From Gammaproteobacteria bacterium (GTDB lineage Bacteria > Pseudomonadota > Gammaproteobacteria > Pseudomonadales > Pseudohongiellaceae): a stretch of DNA of 64,000 nucleotides. The notes under the pieces were generated by a model. It ran no database searches. It was not told the origin of the DNA and worked only from the letters and a program-made list of their open reading frames with translations. The position numbers were made by a program, and so were the translations under genes. The stretch lies in the NCBI GenBank assembly GCA_012960305.1, contig DUBM01000009.1, positions 128,413 to 192,412 on the forward strand. The letters run 5' to 3'. Position 1 is the stretch's first letter; the number at the start of each line of letters is the position of its first letter. This document shows positions 9,288 through 17,629 of the stretch, piece by piece.

Positions 9288-10246
9288 TGGTTAATCTTTT
9301 TGAAGCAAAAGAGCTAACTCGATATTTTGATATGGGGCGTAATGAACGAGTGCATGCAGTCGAGAATGTCTCTTTGGATATTGCTGAAAAAGAAATCGTT
9401 GGCCTAGTAGGGGAAAGCGGCTCAGGGAAATCTACTTTCGGAAAAACAGTTCTAGGTCTGCATGACAAAACTTCCGGTATGGTTAAATATCGCGGTGAGA
9501 AGTTGCCCCAGAAATATCGTTCTGCCGATTTCCAAAGATTAGCAACGAAGATGCAAATGATTTTTCAGGATCCATATTCTTCTTTGAATCCTCGCATGAC
9601 CGTTGGTGAACTTGTCGCAGAGGGCATTCGCTTGCATCCTCAGCTGAGCTCTGCAGATATAAAAGAAAAAGTAGCTTTATGGTTAAACAGAGTTGGTTTG
9701 CAGGCAGATCATATGTCTCGTTTCCCCCATGAGTTTTCCGGCGGGCAGAGGCAAAGAATAGGAATTGCTCGCGCATTAATTCTCGAGCCTGAATTTGTTG
9801 TCTGTGATGAGCCGATTTCCGCACTGGATGTCTCCGTTCAAGCACAGGTTATAAATCTATTGGGAGAACTGAAAGAGTCTATGGGTTTAACGTTGCTATT
9901 TATTGCCCATGATCTGTCTATGGTGAGATACGTAAGTGATCGTATGGCGGTGATGTATTTGGGCTCGTTAGTAGAAGTGGGCAAAGCTGATGGAGTGTAT
10001 TTTGATCCCAAGCATCCTTATACAGAAGTATTGATAGGTTCAAATCCAGAACCCGATCCCAATATGGAAAGAAACAGGCCTTCAACGGCAATACAGGGAG
10101 AGATTCCCTCCCCAGTTAATGTGCCTGTGGGTTGCAGGTTTGCTAACAGATGTCCAAAAGTAATGAGTGTTTGCAGAGATATCACACCCTTACTTATTCC
10201 GCTAAAAGATTCGGATAGAGAAGTGGCGTGCCACTTATATTCATAG
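9287..10246 (+). CDS. oppF: oligopeptide ABC transporter ATP-binding protein (OppF-like)
   Basis: Partner ATPase of OppD. Walker A GESGSGKS, Q-loop FQDPYSSLNPRMTV, signature FSGGQRQRIGIARAL, Walker B VVCDEPISALDV and H-loop LFIAHDL are intact. The C-terminal Cys-containing motif GCRFANRCPKVMSVC matches the family. 319 residues, last gene of the operon; its ATG overlaps the oppD stop. Together with the four genes upstream it makes a full, apparently functional importer. Confidence 0.96.
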   Translation: MVNLFEAKELTRYFDMGRNERVHAVENVSLDIAEKEIVGLVGESGSGKSTFGKTVLGLHDKTSGMVKYRGEKLPQKYRSADFQRLATKMQMIFQDPYSSLNPRMTVGELVAEGIRLHPQLSSADIKEKVALWLNRVGLQADHMSRFPHEFSGGQRQRIGIARALILEPEFVVCDEPISALDVSVQAQVINLLGELKESMGLTLLFIAHDLSMVRYVSDRMAVMYLGSLVEVGKADGVYFDPKHPYTEVLIGSNPEPDPNMERNRPSTAIQGEIPSPVNVPVGCRFANRCPKVMSVCRDITPLLIPLKDSDREVACHLYS

Positions 10247-10623
10247 AATATCTACAAACAAGTGGTGTTGCCAAGCGCATATTCTGCAAAAGGTTTGGCA
10301 TAAAATCATATTATATCCCCGGTCAAACCTAGAAGGTGTCGACGTAAACCTGAATTGCCTCGATCAGAAGCCGCCTAATTTCAGTATCATAAAATTTGAT
10401 GGTGAGAATTGGGAGAAAAATGCTCATGATTTAGCGCATAGAAATAAAGCTAGCCGGTCGCAGTCTTAGTTATAGTCTCTAGAAATCTGCTCTCAACGCA
10501 CTCTATTCAATTGTTGTGGTTGGGGGCTGGCTAGTATAAAGTCTCTCCTCTTTTGAAGGAGGTTCCCGTCATCTTACAGAGGGTGGTTGTTTCAGCGTCG
10601 ATGTTTAGAAAGTGGCTTAAAGT
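10247..10623. other. intergenic region downstream of oppF
   Basis: About 375 nt without a credible ORF. It contains a candidate sigma-70 promoter near its right end (listed separately). I see no clear terminator with a T-tract after oppF. Confidence 0.5.
10511..10540 (+). promoter_or_regulatory. candidate sigma-70 promoter
   Basis: TTGTTG at 10511-10516 and TATAAA at 10535-10540 are separated by 18 nt, a plausible -35/-10 pair about 85 nt before the methyltransferase start. Called by eye only. Confidence 0.35.
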
Positions 10624-11184
10624 ATGAATGCACCATTCAAATTCAGTGATTCAATAAAACTGATAAGAAATATCAAGACTACTGGGACAGTTGCTCCCAG
10701 CTCCCAAGTATTAATAAAAAGGCTCTTGGCTCCAATCGATTTTGGGTCAGCTCGTTGCATCGTTGAACTTGGTCCAGGGAACGGTTGTGTAACTCGTGCA
10801 CTACTTAGTCGTATGCATGCAGATGCCATATTAGTTTGTGTCGAAGTGAATAGTGAGTTTGCAACACATCTTAGAACTCTCAACGACCCCCGCTTACATG
10901 TTTACAATGTTTGTGCCTCGTCTATTGGTGATGTAATGGCAGAGCTTAATGTTGAAGATCTAGATCATGTAGTTTCAAGCTTACCGTTAGCTCTAATAGA
11001 TGATGATGTAGTCGAAAGAATTCTAGTCAATGTAGGATCCGCTTTGCGTGAAGGTGGGCGGTTCCTTCAGTACCAATATAGCCTTAATAATTACAGTGAA
11101 CTAAAGCCACGCTTTAAAGACGTGAAACTCAGATTTACCCTCCGCAACATGCCTCCAGCTTTTGTTTACGAATGCACCAAATAG
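10624..11184 (+). CDS. SAM-dependent methyltransferase, phospholipid N-methyltransferase-like
   Basis: Class I methyltransferase of 186 residues. The N-terminus IKLIRNIKTTGTVAPSSQVL is typical of the Rhodobacter PmtA / rRNA-dimethylase-like group (COG3963), SAM motif I is VELGPGNG, the acidic loop is VCVEVNSEF and the post-II motif is VVSSLPLALI, matching SGLPL in PmtA-like proteins. Expected to be cytosolic or peripheral at the membrane, methylating phosphatidylethanolamine, but substrate cannot be read from sequence. It appears monocistronic with a candidate promoter just upstream. Confidence 0.75.
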   Translation: MNAPFKFSDSIKLIRNIKTTGTVAPSSQVLIKRLLAPIDFGSARCIVELGPGNGCVTRALLSRMHADAILVCVEVNSEFATHLRTLNDPRLHVYNVCASSIGDVMAELNVEDLDHVVSSLPLALIDDDVVERILVNVGSALREGGRFLQYQYSLNNYSELKPRFKDVKLRFTLRNMPPAFVYECTK

Positions 11185-11305
11185 TAATCCTGCATCACGT
11201 AATTTTTAATATTGATTAGATCTTAAGCTCATTTGCAAACCTTGCTGGAGCGAATCGGTGGGCGTACACTGCCAAATACTAAATAAAAAGCTACAGAGGG
11301 AAAGC

Positions 11306-11965
11306 ATGTCACTGCGAATAAACGATGAAGCACCTAATTTTAACGCTCAGACAACTCACGGTGAAATTAATTTTCATGAGTGGCTAGGTGATCAATGGGG
11401 AGTACTTTTCTCCCACCCGAAAGACTTTACTCCGGTTTGTACAACAGAACTTGGTTATATGGCAGGTCTGGAAAGTGAGTTCACTAAACGTAATTGTAAA
11501 ATTATTGGCTTGAGCGTGGATGCAGTTGATAACCATGCCGAGTGGGCCAAGGACATCGAAGAAACCCAGGGACATGCTGTTAACTATCCAATGATTGGTG
11601 ATAGCGATCTGCAAGTAGCCAAGCTTTATAATATGTTGCCTGCAGATGAGCCTGGCTCTTCAGAAGGACGAACTGCAGCAACAAATGCTACGGTGCGTTC
11701 GGTATTTATCGTCGGTCCCGACAAAACCATCAAGCTCATGCTTACTTATCCGATGACTACCGGTCGAAATTTCGATGAAATACTGCGAGTGCTCGATTCC
11801 ATGCAGTTAACTATGGCTCATAAAGTTGCGACTCCAGTAAATTGGCAGAATGGCGAGGATGTAATCATCATTCCATCGGTATCAGATGAAGAAGCGAAAG
11901 AAACTTATCCTGACGGTTTTCAAACCATCAAGCCTTATCTGCGTAAGGTTAAACAGCCGAGCTAG
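11306..11965 (+). CDS. peroxiredoxin, 1-Cys (Prx6) type
   Basis: Thiol peroxidase that reduces peroxides. From the ATG at 11306, which follows a GAGGG ribosome site, the protein is 219 residues, the usual Prx6 length; an upstream in-frame ATG at 11258 would add an unlikely tail. The peroxidatic Cys lies in HPKDFTPVCTTELG and the conserved Arg in NATVRSVFIVGPDK. No resolving Cys is evident, consistent with the 1-Cys group. A strong terminator follows. Confidence 0.94.
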   Translation: MSLRINDEAPNFNAQTTHGEINFHEWLGDQWGVLFSHPKDFTPVCTTELGYMAGLESEFTKRNCKIIGLSVDAVDNHAEWAKDIEETQGHAVNYPMIGDSDLQVAKLYNMLPADEPGSSEGRTAATNATVRSVFIVGPDKTIKLMLTYPMTTGRNFDEILRVLDSMQLTMAHKVATPVNWQNGEDVIIIPSVSDEEAKETYPDGFQTIKPYLRKVKQPS

Positions 11966-12016
11966 CCTGGCTGTCTTAATTTAGGAGAGGGATCGCTTAG
12001 ACAATTTAAGTAAAGT

Positions 12017-12051
12017 AAAAAAGGCTGATTAGTAACTAATCAGCCTTTTTT
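12017..12051. terminator. bidirectional Rho-independent terminator
   Basis: Perfect stem AAGGCTGATTAG / CTAATCAGCCTT with a 3-nt loop (12021-12047), flanked by A-runs on the left and T-runs on the right. It serves the peroxiredoxin (plus) and, from the other strand, the convergent PQQ dehydrogenase. Confidence 0.93.
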
Positions 12052-12092
12052 ATTGCTATTTTTTCCGCTTTAGTGAGCTTAGGAAGTTTTTC

Positions 12093-14075
12093 CTACGGAA
12101 GTTTGAATGCAAGAATTTCAGGACTATGCTGGCGGTCCCCAATTGCTACCAGTAAATACTGCTCGCCTTCATGCATATAGCTAATTGGGGCATTGGTGGT
12201 GCCGGCTTCTAGCTCAATTTCCCAAAGAATATCACCTGACTTTTTATCATAGGCTCGGAAATGAGGGCCGCCACTGTTGGTGGCGATCTCAACTGGCATA
12301 TCGAAAGGAATGCGACCACCTGGTCGCTGATTCGTAAGTCCTTCACCTAAGAACAGTAGTGTTTTGGTAAGCAATGGTGTGGGTCTGCCTGGGTAGCCTA
12401 ATTTGCCAAGATTCAAATGGGCGATGGCAGGATTGTCTTTGGGACCATCACCATTAGGAACCATCCATACATGTTCGCCAGTATTCATATCAATTGCGGT
12501 GATTCTGCCGTAGGGCGGTTTAAATAAAGGCAAACCTTGAGGACCGCCGATCCAGCGACGAGCTCCCTTTGTGTAAGTAAGGTTAGTGACATCTTGATCC
12601 CCAGGTAGCAAGTCCGCTACAAACGGTGACGTGATCGAGGGAATATAGAGATAGCCGGTTTCCGGATCAAAAGCCGCTCCCTGCACATCTGCACCACCTT
12701 GTGAACCTGGCAACTGAATCGTGCCCTGAGTTCCGTTTTCAGTGCTAACTGAAGGTGGTGTAAACATGGGTCCAGTCACATAATTGCTAAAGATCTCCAA
12801 GGCTTCTGCACGCAATTCCGGGGTAAAGTCGATGAGATTATCGACAGTCGCACCTTGTCTATCGAATGCTTCCGGCCTAGTTGGAAAGGGCTGGGTTGCT
12901 GAAGTAACTTCCCCCGGCACACCCGATAGGGGCACAGCTCGTTCTTCGATTTCCCATACTGGCTCGCCAGTTTCACGATCGAAAACGAACGCGAACGCCT
13001 GCTTCGTAAGTTGTGTAATGGCTTTTATTTCTACCCCTTCGACAGTTATGTCCATGAGAATTGGTGCGGCCGGCGGATCATAATCCCATAGGCCGTGATG
13101 AACAGTCTGAAAATGCCAAATTCTCTCTCCTGTTTCTGCATCAACTGCTACTAGAGTCTGGCTGAAAAGGTTGTCGCCAATGCGATGACCGCCATACATG
13201 TCATTAGTTGAGGAAGAGATTGGCATGTAGACCATGCCTAATTCTGGGTCTGCACTGAACAGTGCCCAAACCGGAGCATGACCCGTATAAGACCAGGAAC
13301 GATCCTGCCAGCTCGAGGTACCAAATTGACCTTGCTGAGGAATCGTGTTGTAAGTCCACTTCAGCTCACCAGTACGCACATCAAAGGCATGTACATCACC
13401 GCGGGAAGCTTCTTTATTCTCAAAAGTATCATTCATGGATTGCCCAGTAATGATTACATCACCGACTACCATAGGGACGCCACCCCACCTATAACGTTCC
13501 GATGTTTCAGGCGGAGTTAGCTGCAGGTTTGCTCTGCCATTAGCACCGAAATCAGGATAGGTTTCTCCGGTTTCCGCATTCAACGCATAGAGATAGGTAC
13601 CCCGCTGGGCAATAATTCGCTTATCGTCACCATCAGTCCAGTAAGCGGCACCACGTGTATTAGCTCCGGGCAAACCCTCGGCACCGCCTGGAGGTTCTTG
13701 TACCCAGATCGTTTCTCCAGTACCGGGATCGAAGGCTTCTACTAAGCCAACGCCATTGGTGATATACGCGACGCCATCAACTACCAAAGGAGCTGCATTC
13801 CAACTGGTGGAATAGCGCTGATTCGGGTTTATGTCCACAAAAGACTGATCTAGAGCAGGTCGTCGCCAGACGATCTCTAGGTCATTCACATTATCGGCAT
13901 CGATCTGATCTAGGGGTGTGTATTTTGTGCTCCCGGTATCAGCCCCAAATGCTTGCCAGCCCCCATCCTGTGCGCCGCGCTGTGCCAACAGGATAGTCGA
14001 TAAGCTGAGCGTGAGCAGAGCGATGAGGCTTCTGGTGAATATTCTCGGCTTTGTAAGTTTTGTTTGGCTGGACAT
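12093..14075 (-). CDS. pyrroloquinoline-quinone-dependent dehydrogenase
   Basis: Secreted eight-bladed beta-propeller quinoprotein, probably oxidising an alcohol or sugar in the periplasm. A signal peptide is visible (RSLIALLTLSLSTILLAQ), then repeated propeller W-motifs (DPGTGETIWVQ, DVRTGELKWTY, DAETGERIWHF, DRETGEPVWEI, DMNTGEHVWMV, DKKSGDILWEI). 660 residues. I see no CxxCH, so there is no fused cytochrome, and no vicinal Cys-Cys as in methanol dehydrogenase, which leaves the substrate and electron acceptor open. No pqq biosynthesis gene is in the window. Convergent with the peroxiredoxin. Confidence 0.9.
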   Translation of the reverse strand: MSSQTKLTKPRIFTRSLIALLTLSLSTILLAQRGAQDGGWQAFGADTGSTKYTPLDQIDADNVNDLEIVWRRPALDQSFVDINPNQRYSTSWNAAPLVVDGVAYITNGVGLVEAFDPGTGETIWVQEPPGGAEGLPGANTRGAAYWTDGDDKRIIAQRGTYLYALNAETGETYPDFGANGRANLQLTPPETSERYRWGGVPMVVGDVIITGQSMNDTFENKEASRGDVHAFDVRTGELKWTYNTIPQQGQFGTSSWQDRSWSYTGHAPVWALFSADPELGMVYMPISSSTNDMYGGHRIGDNLFSQTLVAVDAETGERIWHFQTVHHGLWDYDPPAAPILMDITVEGVEIKAITQLTKQAFAFVFDRETGEPVWEIEERAVPLSGVPGEVTSATQPFPTRPEAFDRQGATVDNLIDFTPELRAEALEIFSNYVTGPMFTPPSVSTENGTQGTIQLPGSQGGADVQGAAFDPETGYLYIPSITSPFVADLLPGDQDVTNLTYTKGARRWIGGPQGLPLFKPPYGRITAIDMNTGEHVWMVPNGDGPKDNPAIAHLNLGKLGYPGRPTPLLTKTLLFLGEGLTNQRPGGRIPFDMPVEIATNSGGPHFRAYDKKSGDILWEIELEAGTTNAPISYMHEGEQYLLVAIGDRQHSPEILAFKLP

Positions 14076-14455
14076 TGAAACGACTCCATGAACTGTAAAA
14101 TCAGTAGAGCATTGATTCTAACCAATAATGGCATAGTTAAAAAAGGAATTAAGAGGATAATTTGACGCTCAATGTAATTAGCTGTGCATTGAAAATTGCC
14201 TGTGTTCGGCATAGTTTTGCTTCCAAGAGGTCTTTGGCTCGCTATAATGGCGAAGCATATTCACACATGGTTATTGAATACCCGCTTCATTAAAGAAAAT
14301 GTAGAGCTTGGGTTTGGATAAGAGGAAACGTTTCGCAAAAATGACTAGCAAAGCCGCTAAACAGTCATTTAAAAAAAGTCTTAGCATATGATTCAGTGCT
14401 TAAAATGTGAATACTGACAACCTACGCATAGCTGAGAAGCTGAAGAGAAAATTTT
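14076..14455. other. intergenic region between divergent PQQ dehydrogenase and nitrile hydratase
   Basis: About 380 nt with no supported gene; must contain both divergent promoters. A TATAAT-like box lies at 14243-14248 (listed separately). ORFs crossing it are out-of-frame shadows of the dehydrogenase start. Confidence 0.5.
14221..14248 (+). promoter_or_regulatory. candidate promoter of the nitrile hydratase operon
   Basis: TTCCAA (14221-14226), 16-nt spacer, TATAAT (14243-14248). The -10 is a perfect consensus but the -35 is weak, and the implied leader is about 200 nt. Confidence 0.3.
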
Positions 14456-15079
14456 ATGCCTCATAATGACCATGACCACAATCACACAGAACCGCCATCT
14501 GATCTCGAGCTTCGAGTTAAAGCTCTGGAAAGCTTATTGTTAGAAAAAGGTCTGGTGAAAGCGGATGCATTAAATACAATTATTGATACTTATGAAACTA
14601 AAATTGGCCCTCGCAATGGAGCCCATGTTGTTGCCAAAGCCTGGATTGATGGCGATTTTAAAAAGGCACTAATAGAAGATGCTGGGGCTGCTGTTGCAGC
14701 TTTGGGTTATGCCGGAAGACAGGGAGAACAGTTGCAAGCAGTGGAAAACACTCCTGAAACTCACAACCTTGTCGTTTGCACTCTCTGTTCGTGCTATCCC
14801 TGGACCGTGTTGGGACTACCTCCGGCCTGGTACAAATCTGCTCCTTATCGTTCTAGGGCTGTTAGCGAGCCCCGCTCAGTGATGGAGGAGTTTGGTACCG
14901 AGCTAGATTCAAATATAAAAATCAGAGTATGGGATTCCACTTCAGAACTGCGTTATTTGGTTCTGCCTATGCAGCCTATGGGCACTGAGAATTGGAGTGA
15001 GGATAAGCTGTCGGCGCTAGTAAGTCGAAATTCAATGATCGGGGTGGAGCTGGCAAGAAATCCTGAGGACGTAAATTAA
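14456..15079 (+). CDS. nthA: nitrile hydratase alpha subunit, cobalt type
   Basis: Catalytic subunit that hydrates nitriles to amides. The metal-binding claw is [10 protein letters not shown] with Cys108, Cys111 and Cys113; the Thr between the first two Cys is the marker of cobalt enzymes (Ser in iron enzymes). The [20 protein letters not shown] region after it is also canonical. 207 residues. The first ten residues hold four His ([10 protein letters not shown]), a potential metal-binding tail. Its stop overlaps the beta start (TAATG). No amidase is in the window, so the amide's fate is unknown. Confidence 0.95.
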   Translation: MPHNDHDHNHTEPPSDLELRVKALESLLLEKGLVKADALNTIIDTYETKIGPRNGAHVVAKAWIDGDFKKALIEDAGAAVAALGYAGRQGEQLQAVENTPETHNLVVCTLCSCYPWTVLGLPPAWYKSAPYRSRAVSEPRSVMEEFGTELDSNIKIRVWDSTSELRYLVLPMQPMGTENWSEDKLSALVSRNSMIGVELARNPEDVN

Positions 15080-15756
15080 TGAATGGTGGTCATGATCTAG
15101 GTGGTAGGCAAGGTCTTGGCCCTATAGCGCCAGAAGCTGAAGATCGAGAACCGGTATTTCACTCAGAATGGGAGCGTCGAGTTTTTGCTCTAACCTTGGC
15201 AACTGGCATGTTAGGGAAGTGGAATATAGATGAATCAAGGAGTGCTCGAGAGCGGCAGCATCCCGCGGCCTACTTGCAAAATAGCTACTATGAAAACTGG
15301 TTAGAGGGCTTGGAAAAACTCCTCGTTGAAAAAGACTTACTGGCGGCGGATGAACTCTTATATAAAAAAGTTTCTGTCGCTGGCGCTGCACCGGAGTTAC
15401 GAATCCCAGATGCGGAAGCGGTGCTCAAAATTTTGCGAAGTGGCGGGTCTTCTACAATAGAATCCGAAGCCGCACCACTTTTCAACATTGGAGATCGGGT
15501 TAAGGTGAGAAAACAGTATTCTTCAGGACACTCACGAGCACCTTCTTATGCGCAAGGTGCGGTTGGAACAGTGATTAGGCGCAACGGCTGCCATTTATAC
15601 CCAGATGAGGTATCTCAAGGAAGAGCTATTGGGGAACACCTCTATACAGTATTATTCGCCAATCAATCTCTTTGGGGAAAGACAGAAGAAAACGCAGAAG
15701 TTTGCATAGACCTCTGGCAACCTTATTTAAGTATCGTAGCGAAAGAATCAGGCTAA
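15079..15756 (+). CDS. nthB: nitrile hydratase beta subunit
   Basis: Non-catalytic partner that completes the active-site pocket. 225 residues. The N-terminus [16 protein letters not shown] is diagnostic, and the C-terminal SH3-like domain shows GHSRAPSYAQGAVGTVI and LYTVLFANQSLWG. The start overlaps the alpha stop by one base and its own stop overlaps the activator start the same way, so the three are translated in a coupled manner. Confidence 0.95.
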   Translation: MNGGHDLGGRQGLGPIAPEAEDREPVFHSEWERRVFALTLATGMLGKWNIDESRSARERQHPAAYLQNSYYENWLEGLEKLLVEKDLLAADELLYKKVSVAGAAPELRIPDAEAVLKILRSGGSSTIESEAAPLFNIGDRVKVRKQYSSGHSRAPSYAQGAVGTVIRRNGCHLYPDEVSQGRAIGEHLYTVLFANQSLWGKTEENAEVCIDLWQPYLSIVAKESG

Positions 15757-16091
15757 TGGAGGAATTCCCCTTTCAACCAAGAGACGAAGACGGTCCGGTG
15801 TTCAGCCAACCATGGGAGGCACAAGCTTTTAGTCTGGTGCTAGCTTTATATGAACAGGGTGTTTTCAACTGGCAAGAATGGGCTGCATCACTCAGTCAGC
15901 AAATAGAACTTGCCCAAAAGAATGGCGATCCTGATTTGGGGAATACTTACTATCAGCACTGGTTAAAAGCGCTGGAACAACTTAGCAAGGAAAAAGGTTT
16001 GTCGACTGACATCGAGCTTTTTGCTCGTGCCGAGCAATGGCGGCAGGCCTATCTTGATACCCCTCACGGTCAGCCAGTCGAATTGAAGTGA
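15756..16091 (+). CDS. nitrile hydratase activator / accessory protein (P14K-like)
   Basis: Small chaperone that inserts cobalt into the alpha subunit by subunit swapping (known for P14K/NhlE-type proteins). The ATG at 15756, overlapping the beta stop as TAATG, gives 111 residues and begins MEEFPFQPRDEDGPVFSQPWEAQAF, which matches the family start; a longer frame from 15672 would overlap beta and is rejected. The segment FNWQEWAASLSQQIE and TYYQHWLKALEQL mirrors the beta subunit N-domain, as expected. Confidence 0.9.
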   Translation: MEEFPFQPRDEDGPVFSQPWEAQAFSLVLALYEQGVFNWQEWAASLSQQIELAQKNGDPDLGNTYYQHWLKALEQLSKEKGLSTDIELFARAEQWRQAYLDTPHGQPVELK

Positions 16092-16273
16092 ATTGTCGAA
16101 TTTGGTTGAAGCAAACTCTCCTTTTATGTTGAAGATCCCTATCTTACCTTTAAGCTTTCTACTTTTTTGTATTTCCTCAAATTTGTTCTGATGTTGTCTA
16201 TACAGTGGCGCAAAGAACATCAGGATCGTTAGTAATTGCGTGTCGAGTCGATACTTATCAACTATATTTACAG

Positions 16274-16522
16274 TCAGGGTGCGGCCCAATCTTTGAATTT
16301 TAAGCTTCGCTTGATAATTTTCAGACCGAATTCGAAGTAGATAACTAATAAACTCAATGCGGCGATACCGCCGAGCAAATAGATTGATACGCCTTCAGAA
16401 ATGACATAACTAAAGAGGCTAGAGAATGCCAAAAAGTAAGATAAGACTAAAATAAAGCCAATTACATATATACGCTCGACCTAAAGCGTATAACAAAATA
16501 ATGGACGATCCACAGAATCCAT
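16274..16522 (-). pseudogene. small membrane ORF interrupted by an in-frame amber codon
   Basis: Directly downstream of the MBL-fold gene, an ATG overlaps its stop (TAATG at 16524-16520). It reads MDSVDRPLFCYTL, then TAG (codon 14, 16483-16481), then 68 residues in the same frame with two hydrophobic helices (YVIGFILVLSYFLAF and IYLLGGIAALSLLVIYF) and a basic tail ending FKDWAAP. There is no ATG or GTG after the TAG. The continuous frame and sensible membrane topology suggest a real gene broken by one base change, or an amber readthrough. No family recognised. Confidence 0.5.
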
Positions 16523-17436
16523 TAGTTAGCGGATGGATACCACCTTGGACGTTTGTATTCTATTCCGCTACCACTCAGCTCTGCTTCGAAGGCATCGAGA
16601 CTCTGCTCGACTGTCAGACCGCCAGGTAGGAGAGATCTCTCAAAGTCAGGATTTGCTATGCTTCGAGCCCATTCTTGATCATAGTGATAGGTATAGACCA
16701 ACTCTGGATCGAGCAATTTTGTGCATTCTGCTGCCGCGGCTGGAGTCATTCGTCCCCGCGGTATATTCAGCGGGACAAAGGCGACATCGATTCCACTTAA
16801 TGCCTTCACTTCGTCCACGCATTCGGTTACTCCGCCAAAAAACAACTTTTTTTCACCCAAGGTAATAACGTAGCCGTTGGCATCCCCTTTCGGATGTTCC
16901 GGTGCTCCGAGGATAATATCGTAAGCTGCTACTGCTTTAATAGTGACACCTGCTACTTTAAGCGTTTCGCCATTTGCCATAACAATGCCATCGGGAATTT
17001 GTTTTTCGCCATTAGCGGCAATAATGATGCTAGTCATAGGTGTGCGTAATTGAGCAATCGCATCAGGGTCCAAATGATGCCCAGGGCTGTCTGTAACCAA
17101 AATCAAATCTGCTTTCTTAGCGGATGGGAGTCCGCTAATGCTCCATGGGTCAACCTGGATAACCAAATCTTGATACTCGAGCTGTACACTTGAGTGAACC
17201 AGTGGCGTGATAGTAATTGGGCCACCTGCAGCGGGGTAACTGTCGGCTGCAAGTGTTAGTTGATTGCAACAGAGCAACAAAAATGTTGTGAGGGCTGCTC
17301 GACTAGAGAAATGAGGTCGAAAAGAAGTATAGAGATTAGCAAAGAACATGGGCTGAATTTTGAGAGAATTCAGGATTGAGAGCTTTTTGAATGATTTCAT
17401 AGTTTTACACTGTATTAGGCTATTTGACTGGGCCAC
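16522..17436 (-). CDS. secreted metallo-beta-lactamase-fold protein with degenerate metal site (UlaG-like)
   Basis: Exported protein (signal-like stretch LTTFLLLCCNQLTLAAD near residue 48) of the UlaG-like branch of the MBL superfamily. Landmarks: PLVHSSVQLEYQDLVIQVDPW, VTDSPGHHLDP, GGVTECVDEV and TYHYDQEW. Compared with the canonical H-x-H-x-D-H-x-D, this reads D-S-P-G-H-H-L-D, so the first two His are replaced; GDTE has become GVTE. The His of TYHYD remains. It may be a non-hydrolytic or altered-metal member. The start could be the ATG at 17436 or a downstream one (for example MKSFKKLSILN, or MFFANLYTSF), because 304 residues is long for the fold plus signal. Confidence 0.75.
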   Translation of the reverse strand: MAQSNSLIQCKTMKSFKKLSILNSLKIQPMFFANLYTSFRPHFSSRAALTTFLLLCCNQLTLAADSYPAAGGPITITPLVHSSVQLEYQDLVIQVDPWSISGLPSAKKADLILVTDSPGHHLDPDAIAQLRTPMTSIIIAANGEKQIPDGIVMANGETLKVAGVTIKAVAAYDIILGAPEHPKGDANGYVITLGEKKLFFGGVTECVDEVKALSGIDVAFVPLNIPRGRMTPAAAAECTKLLDPELVYTYHYDQEWARSIANPDFERSLLPGGLTVEQSLDAFEAELSGSGIEYKRPRWYPSAN

Positions 17437-17541
17437 TGGGAATTTGCAGATATTTATGCCCAGAGGGCGCTAGTACGATTGAGTTAAGCATACGATGTTC
17501 CGAGTCTTAAATACTACCTAATTTTCGCGCTACTCAACGTG

Positions 17542-17568
17542 GTGCAACTACCGTAAAACTTGTTGCAC
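17542..17568. promoter_or_regulatory. inverted repeat upstream of the molybdenum hydroxylase operon, possible operator
   Basis: Perfect 7-bp arms GTGCAAC (17542-17548) and GTTGCAC (17562-17568) around a 13-nt centre, about 62 nt ahead of the first gene. Spacing fits a dimeric regulator site; there is no T-tract, so it is not a terminator. Confidence 0.4.
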
Positions 17569-17629
17569 TGGGGGTCCACAGGCGGATATAGTCCTTCTCA
17601 AGCAGGAAAGTAATAGCAATCAATAGCGA

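Noticed and set aside
9483..9845. 120-residue ORF antisense to oppF
   Set aside because: Lies wholly inside a gene with intact ABC ATPase motifs and shows no family features.
11258..11305. Upstream ATG extension of the peroxiredoxin
   Set aside because: The ATG at 11306 has the ribosome site and matches the family N-terminus.
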